Below, piece after piece: positions 1-8,119 of a stretch of 64,000 bases of DNA. The translations under genes and the position numbers were made by a program. The notes under the pieces are model-generated. The model made no database searches. It was not told the origin of the DNA and saw nothing but the letters and a program-made list of their open reading frames with translations. This stretch comes from Methyloligella sp050110875. Its GTDB lineage: Bacteria; Pseudomonadota; Alphaproteobacteria; Rhizobiales; Methyloligellaceae. The stretch spans positions 868,001-932,000 of the forward strand of contig CP188828.1 in assembly GCA_050110875.1 (NCBI GenBank), given 5' to 3'. Each line of letters begins with the position of its first letter. Within the stretch, counting starts at the first letter, position 1.

Positions 1-139
1 TGGGCTTCAGGGTCTCCGCATCGACGACGGTGACCGTGTTGTCCTTCTCGTTCGAGACGAAAATGGTCGTGGCGAAAGACGGCGTCGCTATGCCGAGCGA
101 CAGCGCGGCAGCGGCCGCTACGGTGAACAGGCGTTTCAT
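1..139 (-). CDS. YVTN-type beta-propeller protein, N-terminal part only
   Basis: Only the first 46 codons are inside the window; the rest lies beyond position 1. The start has a signal peptide (MKRLFTVAAAAALSLG, ending near SFA) followed by IFVSNEKDNTVTVVDAET, the first blade of a YVTN-type beta-propeller. A GGGAG ribosome binding site lies just upstream of the ATG. Periplasmic propellers of this kind are known near PQQ-dependent alcohol dehydrogenase genes, and this one follows a PQQ-system binding protein and a cytochrome c on the same strand. The exact role is unknown; a part in quinoprotein assembly is inferred from context. A full-length propeller gene at 12599-13609 holds a similar place in the mxa block. 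Confidence 0.8.
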   Translation of the reverse strand, partial: MKRLFTVAAAAALSLGIATPSFATTIFVSNEKDNTVTVVDAETLKP

Positions 140-255
140 CTCCACTCCCTTATGATCTTCTCGTGCCGATCTTCTTTTGCAGCGTTCTTGTTTATCGCGT
201 TGATACTCGAATTGGTCTTTGCAACCTAGCCTCGGATTGCGACGTCGTTAGCGCC

Positions 256-1623
256 CTAGTCCTGCTCGAACTCACATAGGGATTCGCGCTCGTCGTATCC
301 AAGCGTGTCGGTGAGATAATTCGGGTGCAGGAAGCCTTCCTGAGGCGAGACGGTCACCACGGTGCGGCCGCCGGCGAGCAGGATGGGTTGGCGGAGTTGA
401 TGGTTCCAGGAGCGGAAATTCATCGCCTCGCCCTTGAAGCCGGCGACCTTATACTCGTCGCTCAGCAGAACATCGCGCAAATCCTTCACGCTCGTCTTGC
501 CCGACCGCACGGCCGCCTCGCCTAGGGCCCGAACGGCGAGCCAGGCGGTGTAGTCGCGCTCCACGGCGTTGCGGTCGGCCTTGTCATTCAGGGCACGCTG
601 GAAGGCCATGCCGCCATATTCCGTATAGGCATCGTCCCAGGCCACGGGACGCAGGCCCTGGGTACCGACCACGGGCTTCGGATCGTAGCTGCGGAAAAGC
701 AGATACTCGCCGAACCCGTCCTGGGTATCGGAGACCCAGATGACGTCGTGATCGGGCGCGCCTCTCGTGGCGATGGGCATCTGGCTCTGAACCTGCTGAT
801 GACCGGAATCGAGACGGCGGGAGCCGGTGTCGAACTGGTATACGCGCTCCTCGACGATGTCGCCGCCATAACGCTTGGCGGAGCGCTTGGTCGCTTCGGC
901 GAACTGCTCATCCTCGGGCGCCTTGCCTTTGATCAGGAACCAGCGCGGCCATTGCTTCAGAATGAGATATTGCGCCAGGGCATCGGCGCGCATGGCCCAG
1001 CTCGGAATGATATGCAGGGTGTTGAAGCGGCAGTCCTTCTGGCGGAGCCGGTCGGCGCTGTCGCGGATGTTCAGGATGATGGAGCCTTTCGCCTCGGGCA
1101 GATCGGCCACTTTGAGGAGATCGTCGGCCTCCAGATCGGCGACGATCATCCGATCGCCGTCCTTCAGCAGCTCCTTGGCCTTGGCGACGACGTCGCCGCC
1201 GGGGGGCACGATGGCCTCGGTGAGATTGAAGTGCTGGCCCGTGAACCGGCCGGTACGGTTGGTGTCGTCGATGCCGACCCGCGCGCCCTGAATGCCCTTA
1301 TCGGTGATAATGGGCTCGGCGATGGTGAGGGGCGGCGGCTCGGGATATTTCTTGCCGAGATAGACGATGTCGTAGGTCTTCTCGGCCTGCTCGTTCGCCG
1401 CCTTCTTCTGCGCTTCCCGTTGCTTGGATTGCGCCTCCTCAGATTCGATCCCCTTGCCTTTCTGCAAGGCGGAAGGATCGGGGAGCTGATTGGCCGGCGC
1501 CGGCGCGACGGTGTCTCCGCCTTGGGCGGCGACCATGGCGGTGCCGCCCAAAGTGAGAAAGATCGCCAAGCACAAAGCCTGCCTGGCGATCTTGAAGCTG
1601 TTGCGATTGTACGTGCTCAGCAT
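256..1623 (-). CDS. PQQ-dependent alcohol dehydrogenase system, ABC-type substrate-binding protein
   Basis: A 455-residue exported protein with a signal peptide (residues about 1-33) and a low-complexity Ala/Gln/Glu stretch (about 35-82) before a type I periplasmic-binding fold. It resembles the binding-protein family found with PQQ alcohol dehydrogenases and their ABC exporters; the ligand is not known. The gene lies 30 bp after the cytochrome c gene on the same strand, so the two are probably cotranscribed. A paralogue at 11111-12379 is recognisable along its length, sharing ADALAQYLI, GGDIVEER, DSGHQQ and QEGFLHP. No ABC ATPase or permease gene is in the window. Family placement is good; function is inferred. 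Confidence 0.85.
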   Translation of the reverse strand: MLSTYNRNSFKIARQALCLAIFLTLGGTAMVAAQGGDTVAPAPANQLPDPSALQKGKGIESEEAQSKQREAQKKAANEQAEKTYDIVYLGKKYPEPPPLTIAEPIITDKGIQGARVGIDDTNRTGRFTGQHFNLTEAIVPPGGDVVAKAKELLKDGDRMIVADLEADDLLKVADLPEAKGSIILNIRDSADRLRQKDCRFNTLHIIPSWAMRADALAQYLILKQWPRWFLIKGKAPEDEQFAEATKRSAKRYGGDIVEERVYQFDTGSRRLDSGHQQVQSQMPIATRGAPDHDVIWVSDTQDGFGEYLLFRSYDPKPVVGTQGLRPVAWDDAYTEYGGMAFQRALNDKADRNAVERDYTAWLAVRALGEAAVRSGKTSVKDLRDVLLSDEYKVAGFKGEAMNFRSWNHQLRQPILLAGGRTVVTVSPQEGFLHPNYLTDTLGYDERESLCEFEQD

Positions 1624-1653
1624 GATGCGAGACCCACAATCACGCGGCCTCCC

Positions 1654-2178
1654 TTAGTCGAAGACGGGCGGAGGCGGAACGTTGGACTTGCCCCCCGGGA
1701 TGGAGGACGGGTTGATGCTCCGGATCCAGGCGATGATCTTCCACAGATCCTCGGAGGTCTTGATGGCCGAGCCCATGGCCGGCATGGGGCCGACGACGTT
1801 CTCAGATCCCTCGCGCTTCAAGCCGTAATGCTCCTGGAGAGCGGCACTGCCCTCGGTCACGAGGCGGAACAGGGTATCGTCCTCGCTGCCATACACCCAG
1901 ACGGAGTTCGTCAGCGGGGGGCACATGCCACCACCGCCGGAACCGCCGTGGCAGCCATTGCAGCTCAGGCTCATATAGATCTTGTGGCCTTCGTCGGCGT
2001 ATTTCTCGTAGTCCTTTTCGTAGGGACTATGAAGGGAGCCTTTTTCCTTAAAGCGCTCCACGGCTTTTTCCGGCGACATGGTCCAGTCCGCGCCGGCCGC
2101 CTTGGATTCCATATTCACACTCGCCACGCCCAACACGCAGATCGCGAGCGCAGCCAATCCGATAATCAATTTGCGCAC
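1654..2178 (-). CDS. c-type cytochrome of the XoxF block (probable methanol dehydrogenase electron acceptor)
   Basis: A 174-residue exported monohaem cytochrome c. The signal peptide covers about residues 1-27, the haem site is CNGCH, and a likely Met ligand lies in the MPAMG segment near residue 133. A third Cys follows the haem motif (GGGGMC), as in cytochromes associated with methanol metabolism. The start is GTG at 2178 with an AGGAA ribosome site upstream. Its position after xoxF and a xoxJ-like gene makes it the best candidate in the window for the XoxG role, taking electrons from XoxF. However, a 735-bp gap separates it from xoxJ, so it may have its own promoter. It differs clearly from MxaG at 20472-21029. 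Confidence 0.82.
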   Translation of the reverse strand: MRKLIIGLAALAICVLGVASVNMESKAAGADWTMSPEKAVERFKEKGSLHSPYEKDYEKYADEGHKIYMSLSCNGCHGGSGGGGMCPPLTNSVWVYGSEDDTLFRLVTEGSAALQEHYGLKREGSENVVGPMPAMGSAIKTSEDLWKIIAWIRSINPSSIPGGKSNVPPPPVFD

Positions 2179-2843
2179 AGTTACGTTTCCTCATCTGGTC
2201 TAGTTCGTTGTTGTTAGGCGGATTGGGGATTTTTCCCGGCACCGCCGTACCTTTCCCAATTCCCACCAGGAAAGGACGACCTAGACGTTCCATACCACAT
2301 GGCCCCCCAATTTCGAAAGTTTAACCGCCTGTAGAAAGGCGGAAAACCGGGCAAAACGGTTACCATTTCGACATGTTCGACGTTGAGGGAATCCGGCGTA
2401 AACGCCACGGTCAAACCCGCGTGCGGGCCCTCGGTCTGCCCTGCCGCGACGCGCCAAGATGCGCGCGCTGTCCGCCATGTGACGGATTTTTCCATGATCT
2501 CCGGAGGCGTTTCCGGCAAGGCCCATAGCCCCTTCGGCCGGGCTAACCCCCTGCCGATTGGACGATAGGCTTGAAGTATCATGGGGCATGCAAACCTCCG
2601 CTTCGGGCTCTAAACGAGAAAAACCCGAGTTGACCAGCGACTCATAGCCTAGATCGCCGGTGATATGCCTGCGACTTTATGACCAGTTCGGCTCGCGCCT
2701 CACGGGCAAAAGGGCTTATTCTGCACCAATAAATCACGCTCTATCGGCTCCATGATCAAAATTACTTGATCGCTTCGGTCATGACGCTTCGCGGTATCGG
2801 AAGTCATGAATCTTATGCTTGCTATTTACTTTCCGGCGCTCAG
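2179..2843. other. Intergenic region upstream of the cytochrome c operon
   Basis: About 660 bp without a convincing gene. Open frames exist on both strands but have no ribosome sites, no recognisable domains and arginine-rich low-complexity translations. The part next to 2178 should hold the promoter for the cytochrome / binding-protein operon. I could not identify a clear -35/-10 pair. Confidence 0.5.
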
Positions 2844-2875
2844 AAAAAAGGCCGCACTACGGAAGCGCGGCCTTT
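2844..2875 (-). terminator. Rho-independent terminator after the xoxJ-ankyrin gene
   Basis: On the minus strand a stem with GGCCGC paired to GCGGCC (2850-2855 with 2867-2872), extended by three A-T pairs, is followed by six T. It lies about 40 bp after the stop codon of the gene ending at 2914. This separates xoxF-xoxJ from the cytochrome operon. Confidence 0.85.
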
Positions 2876-2913
2876 GCCGGATCAGCCTTCTTCAGGCTAG
2901 GGAAAAATAGCAA

Positions 2914-4740
2914 TCAAGGCTTAGCCGTTCCCTTATCCTTGGTTTCGCTCTGGGCCCGCCTCTGGGAGAGCGCACGGCCGAGCACGGTGATGGCCTGCTC
3001 CGCCGCCTGAGCGTCGTTGAGCTTGGCGATATCGAGCGCGGTCTGGCCCATGCTGTTCTCCGCCTCGATATCGGCGCCGGAGTTGAGCAACAGGCCGATC
3101 ACGGGTGCGTTGTCCCGAGCGGCAGCGATCATCAGGGGCGTGGTCCCGGCGCGGGACTTGGCGTTCACATCGGCGCCCTTCTCGATCAGGTCGCGCGCCA
3201 GATCGATCGGGCGGACACTACCGGGCAGGAAGATGGAGCCTTCCGCCGGGCGCTGCTTCGACGAGACGATCATCAGGGGGGTGAGCTTTTCCTCGCCGAC
3301 CGCCGTGTCGAACTCCGCGCCGGCATCCAACAGGAGCTTCGCCGTCTCGTAACGCTGCTCCTCAAGCGCGAGAGCCAGGGGCGTGTAGCCTTCGGCGCTG
3401 CGCTTATCGAGATCGGCGCCGCCATCGATGAGAGCCTTTGACGATCTCACGTCATCTCGGATGATCGCGTAGAGGAGCGGCGTCATGCCGACGTCGTCAG
3501 GCTGGTCGGGATTGGCACCGAGCTCCAGGAGGAGTTGCACGGTCTCGGGGCTCTTCGAGCTTGCCGCCGTGTGGAGCGGCGCGCTGCCCTGATTGTTGAA
3601 CGCGTCGATGTCGGCGCCCTGCTCCACCAGGAAGCGGATACGGTCAGCGTCGTTCGCCGTCACCGCGTTGAACAGCTCCTGGGTGGGGTCGGCCCCTTCG
3701 GCGAGCCATTTCTCAAGCTTCTCCTGGGTGACCCGCTGGTCTTTCGAGGCGAGCTCGGGATGGGCCTTGAATTCGGACTGAGGGATCGACGTGTAGCTGC
3801 CGTGGGAGGGGAGATCGCCGGCGATGAAGCAGCGGCTGCACTGAACCAACGGCACGCCGTAATCGCGGAGCACCTGCTCGATCTCCTCCTTGTTATCGTC
3901 GAGGGCGAAATCGAGCATGTATTTCAGCAGCACGTCGGTCTTGCGGACGCCGGCGGCCAGGGAGAATTCCAGGGGCACGGTATCGTCGTCGAGATTGATC
4001 GGCTCGATCTCGATATCCTCGCCTTTCATGGTCTTCACCCAACCGGCGAAGGGCCCCCAGACACCGGCCACGTCGACCTCGCCGTCGATGGCGCGCTGGA
4101 TGATGTACCAGGGCTGATGCTCGGGAACGAGATCGGCATCGTGGCTCTGGATCTGCTTCACAACATTCTCGTGGATGCCCCGCTTGTTCAGGGCCTGACG
4201 GATGGCGGAGGTCTGGAACACGCCGATCTTCAGATCCTTGAGCTTGGGATCGTCGAGGCCGCTGATCTCGAGACCCTCCTTCTTCGGCCAGACCAGCACA
4301 TAGGTGGAACGATAGAGGGGCTCGGTGGTCAGCAGGCGGTCGTAGTCGGCGGGGATGTCGAGCATGACATCGCACATCCGCTGGCTGAAGGTCTCGCGGG
4401 TGAGTCCGCGCTCGATGAAGGGGCGCCAGTGATAGGTGACCTTGGCGCCGAGCGCTTCGCCGAGAATATCGATGATCTTGTTCTGGAAGCCCTCTTTCTG
4501 GATGTTCGAAAGGGGCATGTTGCCGGGATCGGCGCAGACGTGGAGCTCTTCGAGCCGCTTGTTCTTGTAAGCGGCCTTGGCCGCGGCACGGGTGGCGATC
4601 TTCTCGGCCGGGCTGAGCTCTTCGTAGGTCTTGTCGAGCTGACGGGCGAGCGGCTCTTGGGCGGCGGCCTGCTGAGACGGGAAGGCGCCGAGGACGAGAG
4701 CGCCGACGAAAAGAAAAGCGAGGGATCTGCTGGTGGCCAT
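2914..4740 (-). CDS. XoxJ-like periplasmic binding protein fused to C-terminal ankyrin repeats
   Basis: About 608 residues. After a signal peptide (ending AAAQE), residues about 55-300 form a type II periplasmic-binding domain of the MxaJ/XoxJ family (HVCADPGNMPLSN, then EGFQNKIIDILGE), known to associate with quinoprotein methanol dehydrogenases. Residues about 355-590 carry roughly six ankyrin repeats (for example TPLHTAA-type, TPLLYAI, TPLALAL, TPLMIAA cores). Between them is a Cys pair (QCSRC). The MxaJ in this window (21103-22002) ends after the binding domain, so the ankyrin part is an addition. The start at ATG 4740 is preferred to GTG 4755 because GTGAG lies a few bases before it. It follows xoxF by about 195 bp on the same strand. 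Confidence 0.87.
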   Translation of the reverse strand: MATSRSLAFLFVGALVLGAFPSQQAAAQEPLARQLDKTYEELSPAEKIATRAAAKAAYKNKRLEELHVCADPGNMPLSNIQKEGFQNKIIDILGEALGAKVTYHWRPFIERGLTRETFSQRMCDVMLDIPADYDRLLTTEPLYRSTYVLVWPKKEGLEISGLDDPKLKDLKIGVFQTSAIRQALNKRGIHENVVKQIQSHDADLVPEHQPWYIIQRAIDGEVDVAGVWGPFAGWVKTMKGEDIEIEPINLDDDTVPLEFSLAAGVRKTDVLLKYMLDFALDDNKEEIEQVLRDYGVPLVQCSRCFIAGDLPSHGSYTSIPQSEFKAHPELASKDQRVTQEKLEKWLAEGADPTQELFNAVTANDADRIRFLVEQGADIDAFNNQGSAPLHTAASSKSPETVQLLLELGANPDQPDDVGMTPLLYAIIRDDVRSSKALIDGGADLDKRSAEGYTPLALALEEQRYETAKLLLDAGAEFDTAVGEEKLTPLMIVSSKQRPAEGSIFLPGSVRPIDLARDLIEKGADVNAKSRAGTTPLMIAAARDNAPVIGLLLNSGADIEAENSMGQTALDIAKLNDAQAAEQAITVLGRALSQRRAQSETKDKGTAKP

Positions 4741-4882
4741 TTGATGCTCACTCACTGCCGTGGGGTGAGCCTGCCGACGAGCTTCTGTGCGATCTCAAAA
4801 GACGCTCCGGCAGAAAAACCCGCGTTGCCGCCAATACGCGGGCGCGGGGCTCACCGATCAACACAAGGCGTAGATAAGAAGT

Positions 4883-4913
4883 GGCGCCCGGTGCCACAAG
4901 GACACCGGGCGCC
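4883..4913 (-). terminator. Stem-loop between xoxF and xoxJ (terminator or attenuator)
   Basis: A perfect 11-bp stem (4883-4893 with 4903-4913, GGCGCCCGGTG) and a 9-base loop, 22 bp past the xoxF stop. On the minus strand it is followed by ACTTCTTAT, only moderately T-rich. It could stabilise xoxF mRNA or partly terminate, lowering xoxJ expression. Confidence 0.65.
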
Positions 4914-4935
4914 GAACCTTAAGCGCTACCTTCGA

Positions 4936-6858
4936 TTACTCGAAGACGCGGAAGGTGTTCAGCGTGCCGCCCATGGGAATCTTATCCAGGTTGGCAGCCT
5001 TGGTCATGGCCGTGGCGCCGATGGCACCGAACTTGTCGTTCAGGTCCAGACCAGCGGTCACAGGGAGGCCGATCCAGCCACCGATGCCGGAGAACACCGA
5101 CACATACTGCTTGCCGTCCACCTTGTAGGTGATCGGGTTGCCGATGATGCCGGAGCCCAGTTTGCGGCTCCAGACGATCTTGCCGGATTCGCGATCCACG
5201 GCGCGGAAGTCACCGCCCAGCGAACCGTAGAACATCAGGCCACCGTCGGTCACCATGGTGCCGCCCCAGTTCGGATACTGGTCCGGAATCTCCCAGACAG
5301 TCTCGCCCGACAGAACGTCGAACTTCTTGATCTTGCCGGTCACACCAGGCTTCTCAGGATACATGTACACGTTCGCGAACACATAGACGGTGCCCTGGTT
5401 CGTGTGCGTGCGCTCCTGAGGCTCAAGCTCCATGCACCAGTTGTTGGTGGGCATGTAGAAGATGTTCGGCTCCTTGGGATCGACAGAACCAGGCTGCTGG
5501 TCCTTACCACCCATAGCCGAGGGGCAAGCCTGAACGTTACGGCCAACCTCGAGCGGAGAATGCTCGCGGACCTTGATCGGACGGCCCGTCTCCAGATCGA
5601 CCTTCTCGGCCCAGTTCGTGGTCACGTATTTGTGCGCACGAATCAGGTCGCCGTTGGTGCGATCCATGACGTAGGCAAAGCCGTTACGGTCAAAGTGGGT
5701 CAGAGCCTTCACCGTCTTACCGTCAATTTCCATGTCGGTAAGGAAGTTCTCGTTGATGCCGTCATAGTCCCACTGGTCGAACGGGGTCATCTGGTAGGCC
5801 CAGACAGCCGCGCCGTCTTCCACCTTGCGGGCGAAGATGGTCATCGACCATTTGTTGTCGAACTTGCCGACGCCCTCACCGAGCTCTTCGGGGTTCGTGG
5901 AGTTGCACTCCTCATGGGTCTTGTCGGGGCAACGATACTGCGGGCTCCAAAGACCGGGGTTACCCGTGGCGTAGTAGATGAGCTTCAGCTCCGGGTCGTA
6001 GGAATACCAACCCCAAGCAGCACCACCACCGATCTTGTAGTCGTCGCCAGGGAAGGTCTTCACGCCCAGATCCTTGCCGGCCAGACCATACTGAGGATTG
6101 TCCTTGTTGGTCTCGTCGTTCAGGCAGACCTGCTCGTCGGTACCCGTGGAGTGGCAGAGCCAGACCTGCTTACCATCCTCAAGATTGTAAGCGGTGACAC
6201 GACCACGTGCGGCGAACTCGTCACCACCGAAGCCGATGATCACCTTACCGTCGGCGATCAACGGAGCCGGGGTGATGGTCTCACCACGCTCGGGCCAAGC
6301 ATGCTTGACGACCCAGACTTCCTTGCCGGTCTGCGCGTCGAGCGCGATCAGCCAGCCGTCCAGGGTGCCATAGACGAATTTGCCGTCGGCGTAGGAACCG
6401 CCGCGGTTCACCGTGTCGCAGCAAGCCCGCGGGATAGCGGATTCGTCACGATCGGTCGTCTTGACGTAGTGCCAGACCTGCTTGGGGTTATCCGGATCGG
6501 AAAGATCCAGAGCCTGCACAACGTTACAATTGGCCATCGACGGGCAGCCGCTGATGAAGAACATCATGGGCTTGCCGCCGACATCCTTGATCACGAGGGG
6601 CTGACCTTCGTGACCGCGGAGAGCACCGGTCGACTGGTTCCAGATCATCTGGAGGCCGTCGACATTGTCGGTGCTGATGTCGCTCAGCTCACTGTGGCGG
6701 GTCAGGGCGAAGTCACGACCAGGGGCAGGCCACTGATCGGGGTCCTTCATCCTTTCCAGCTGCTCGGCATCGGTATCGACTGCCATAGCCTGACCTGAGA
6801 AAGCCATCATCATCGCGACGACGCCTCCCAGTACCAGACCATACTTTCCGTATTTCAT
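4936..6858 (-). CDS. xoxF: Lanthanide-type PQQ-dependent methanol dehydrogenase XoxF
   Basis: A 640-residue periplasmic quinoprotein that oxidises methanol to formaldehyde or formate and passes electrons to a cytochrome c. The signal peptide ends AMA at about residue 26. The vicinal Cys146-Cys147 pair, Glu214, Asn300 and Asp364 match the PQQ/metal ligands of methanol dehydrogenases. Asp366 in WDYDG is the extra Asp that marks lanthanide-dependent XoxF enzymes; MxaF in this window has Ala there. Between GNPGLW and DNKWSM there is an insertion of roughly 19 residues relative to MxaF, with two Cys (310 and 318), and further Cys lie near 105, 111, 235 and 245. The XoxF clade is therefore uncertain. 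A strong GAGGAG ribosome site precedes the ATG. Confidence 0.96.
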   Translation of the reverse strand: MKYGKYGLVLGGVVAMMMAFSGQAMAVDTDAEQLERMKDPDQWPAPGRDFALTRHSELSDISTDNVDGLQMIWNQSTGALRGHEGQPLVIKDVGGKPMMFFISGCPSMANCNVVQALDLSDPDNPKQVWHYVKTTDRDESAIPRACCDTVNRGGSYADGKFVYGTLDGWLIALDAQTGKEVWVVKHAWPERGETITPAPLIADGKVIIGFGGDEFAARGRVTAYNLEDGKQVWLCHSTGTDEQVCLNDETNKDNPQYGLAGKDLGVKTFPGDDYKIGGGAAWGWYSYDPELKLIYYATGNPGLWSPQYRCPDKTHEECNSTNPEELGEGVGKFDNKWSMTIFARKVEDGAAVWAYQMTPFDQWDYDGINENFLTDMEIDGKTVKALTHFDRNGFAYVMDRTNGDLIRAHKYVTTNWAEKVDLETGRPIKVREHSPLEVGRNVQACPSAMGGKDQQPGSVDPKEPNIFYMPTNNWCMELEPQERTHTNQGTVYVFANVYMYPEKPGVTGKIKKFDVLSGETVWEIPDQYPNWGGTMVTDGGLMFYGSLGGDFRAVDRESGKIVWSRKLGSGIIGNPITYKVDGKQYVSVFSGIGGWIGLPVTAGLDLNDKFGAIGATAMTKAANLDKIPMGGTLNTFRVFE

Positions 6859-7107
6859 CTCTGTCTCCTCTCCCTAAGCTACTCAGTTCAGAGAAAATGC
6901 TGAGTTCGCTATGGCCGGCCCTGAGGGCCCTTCTTGGCTTATGCCCTTACGGGGGAACCAGGCCCGACCGAGTTCCGAGAATTGGCTGAGGTTGCCCAAA
7001 AGCGCTTATCCGATCGAACGCGCCGATTTTTTCTTGGGCCCGCTGATGACGACATCACTTTGTGACACCTCACGAGGACTGCAGCTTTCCGCCGCAGAGC
7101 GGATTTG

Positions 7108-7131
7108 TCCAATTGAAAAATGGAAATTGGA
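7108..7131. promoter_or_regulatory. Inverted repeat upstream of xoxF, candidate operator
   Basis: TCCAATT, 10 bases, AATTGGA: a perfect 7-bp inverted repeat about 250 bp upstream of the xoxF start. The half-site spacing suits a dimeric regulator such as a LuxR-type response regulator. Binding is inference. Confidence 0.45.
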
Positions 7132-7142
7132 CGCAACGCTCA

Positions 7143-7171
7143 TTGGCAAGCTGCCCCTTCATCATTGCCAA
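7143..7171. promoter_or_regulatory. Second inverted repeat upstream of xoxF
   Basis: TTGGCAA (7143-7149) and TTGCCAA (7165-7171) form a perfect 7-bp inverted repeat with a 15-base spacer, directly beside the previous one. Confidence 0.35.
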
Positions 7172-7232
7172 ATGTTTCCCCTTTGCAAGTGAAAAGTGCC
7201 TTTCGGTCGCACCCCTTTCGGGACATTTTCCT

Positions 7233-7245
7233 ATTGCAGTGCAAT
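7233..7245. promoter_or_regulatory. Palindrome ATTGCA-G-TGCAAT upstream of xoxF
   Basis: A 13-base perfect palindrome with one central base, in an AT-rich stretch about 375 bp upstream of the xoxF start. Candidate protein-binding site. Confidence 0.4.
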
Positions 7246-7459
7246 ATGTTTCGCCGGTCGGCTCGACAGAACCGCACCTCGAAAGCAGTCGGCAACTCCC
7301 TGATATTTTTAGGCTTTATGAAGTACCCATAATGGGGCAGAGGCGGCCGCAGCCAGGGTGGCGCGGTGCCGTTAATCCTCGGCAAAAGATGCCAAAGTTT
7401 GCAATCGACCGATCGAGCAAACCGATCGCACGCGCCCCCTCCGGAGGCGACTCGGATGT

Positions 7460-8119
7460 TTATGACCAGGCCTTGGGCGGCTTCGAGGTGTTCGACGGCA
7501 TATGCTGGATGGCAATTCTCATGAGTTCGGCCAGAGTTCTGACACCGAGCTTGGCCTTGAGCTGGGTGCAGGTGTTGGCCACGGTCTTGTAGCTCACATG
7601 GAGCTGCTCGGCGATCACGCCATAGGGCTTGCCTTCGGCCACCAGCGCCAGGGTCTGGAGCTCGCGCACGGTCATCTTCTTGAGCGGGTTCGAGGTGCCG
7701 CGGGCCTCCATGAAGGCCACCTCCGAAGCGAGATCGTGGCTGATATAGGGCTTGTTCTCGCGCACCCTCTGGAACGCCTTCAGCACCTCCTCCGACGAGG
7801 TGTCCTTCAGGACATAGCCGGTGGCGCCGACTTCCAGCGCGCGGCTGACGATGACCGGATCGGAATGCATGGTGAAGACGAGTATCGGCGTGGCCGTGTC
7901 GTGCAGACGCAGGCGGCGGATGAAGGAAAGCCCGCCCAGGGCGCCGGTGCGCATGGCCAGATCGACGATCAGCACATCGGGCTTCTGGTTGCGGTAAAGA
8001 CGAAAGCCTTCGGCGAGGCTCTGAGCCTGGACGATTTCCGTGACGCCGGAATCTTCCAGCAGCTGCCGGCAGCCCTGCAAAACGATGGGGTGGTCATCGA
8101 TGATAAGCACGCGTGTCAC
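7460..8119 (-). CDS. LuxR/NarL-type response regulator (MoxX/FlhR-like)
   Basis: 219 residues: a receiver domain (IIDDHPIVL at the acidic pocket, phosphorylatable Asp in VDLAMRTG near residue 52, conserved Lys in VLKDTSSEE) and a C-terminal LuxR/GerE helix-turn-helix (MTVRELQTLALVAEGK, then VSYKTVANT). The ATG overlaps the stop of the kinase gene (ATGA), so the pair is translationally coupled. It is closely similar to the regulator at 27157-27822. Paracoccus MoxX and FlhR are regulators of this class controlling methanol oxidation genes. Control of xoxF, next downstream, is inferred from position. Confidence 0.88.
   Translation of the reverse strand: MTRVLIIDDHPIVLQGCRQLLEDSGVTEIVQAQSLAEGFRLYRNQKPDVLIVDLAMRTGALGGLSFIRRLRLHDTATPILVFTMHSDPVIVSRALEVGATGYVLKDTSSEEVLKAFQRVRENKPYISHDLASEVAFMEARGTSNPLKKMTVRELQTLALVAEGKPYGVIAEQLHVSYKTVANTCTQLKAKLGVRTLAELMRIAIQHMPSNTSKPPKAWS

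Larger units (their letters stand above)
6859..7459. promoter_or_regulatory. xoxF upstream control region
   Basis: About 600 bp between the response-regulator gene and xoxF, both on the minus strand, with no convincing gene. AT-richness rises in 7100-7330, and three inverted repeats lie there (listed separately), which suggests regulator binding. The xoxF promoter should be on the minus strand in this stretch; I could not fix its -35/-10 elements. Confidence 0.6.

Noticed and set aside
2214..2582. Minus-strand frames upstream of the cytochrome c gene
   Set aside because: No ribosome site, no domain, and overlapping alternatives of equal quality; treated as noncoding.
3535..6798. A very long plus-strand open frame (over 1000 codons) opposite xoxF and its downstream gene
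   Set aside because: It lies antisense to two genes with clear domains; its translation is His/Gly/Val-rich without any recognisable fold, an effect of high GC and codon bias on the opposite strand.
4936..6858. A second MxaF-type (calcium) methanol dehydrogenase
   Set aside because: The Asp two residues after the catalytic Asp (WDYDG) and the absence of an adjacent mxaI-like small-subunit gene point to XoxF.
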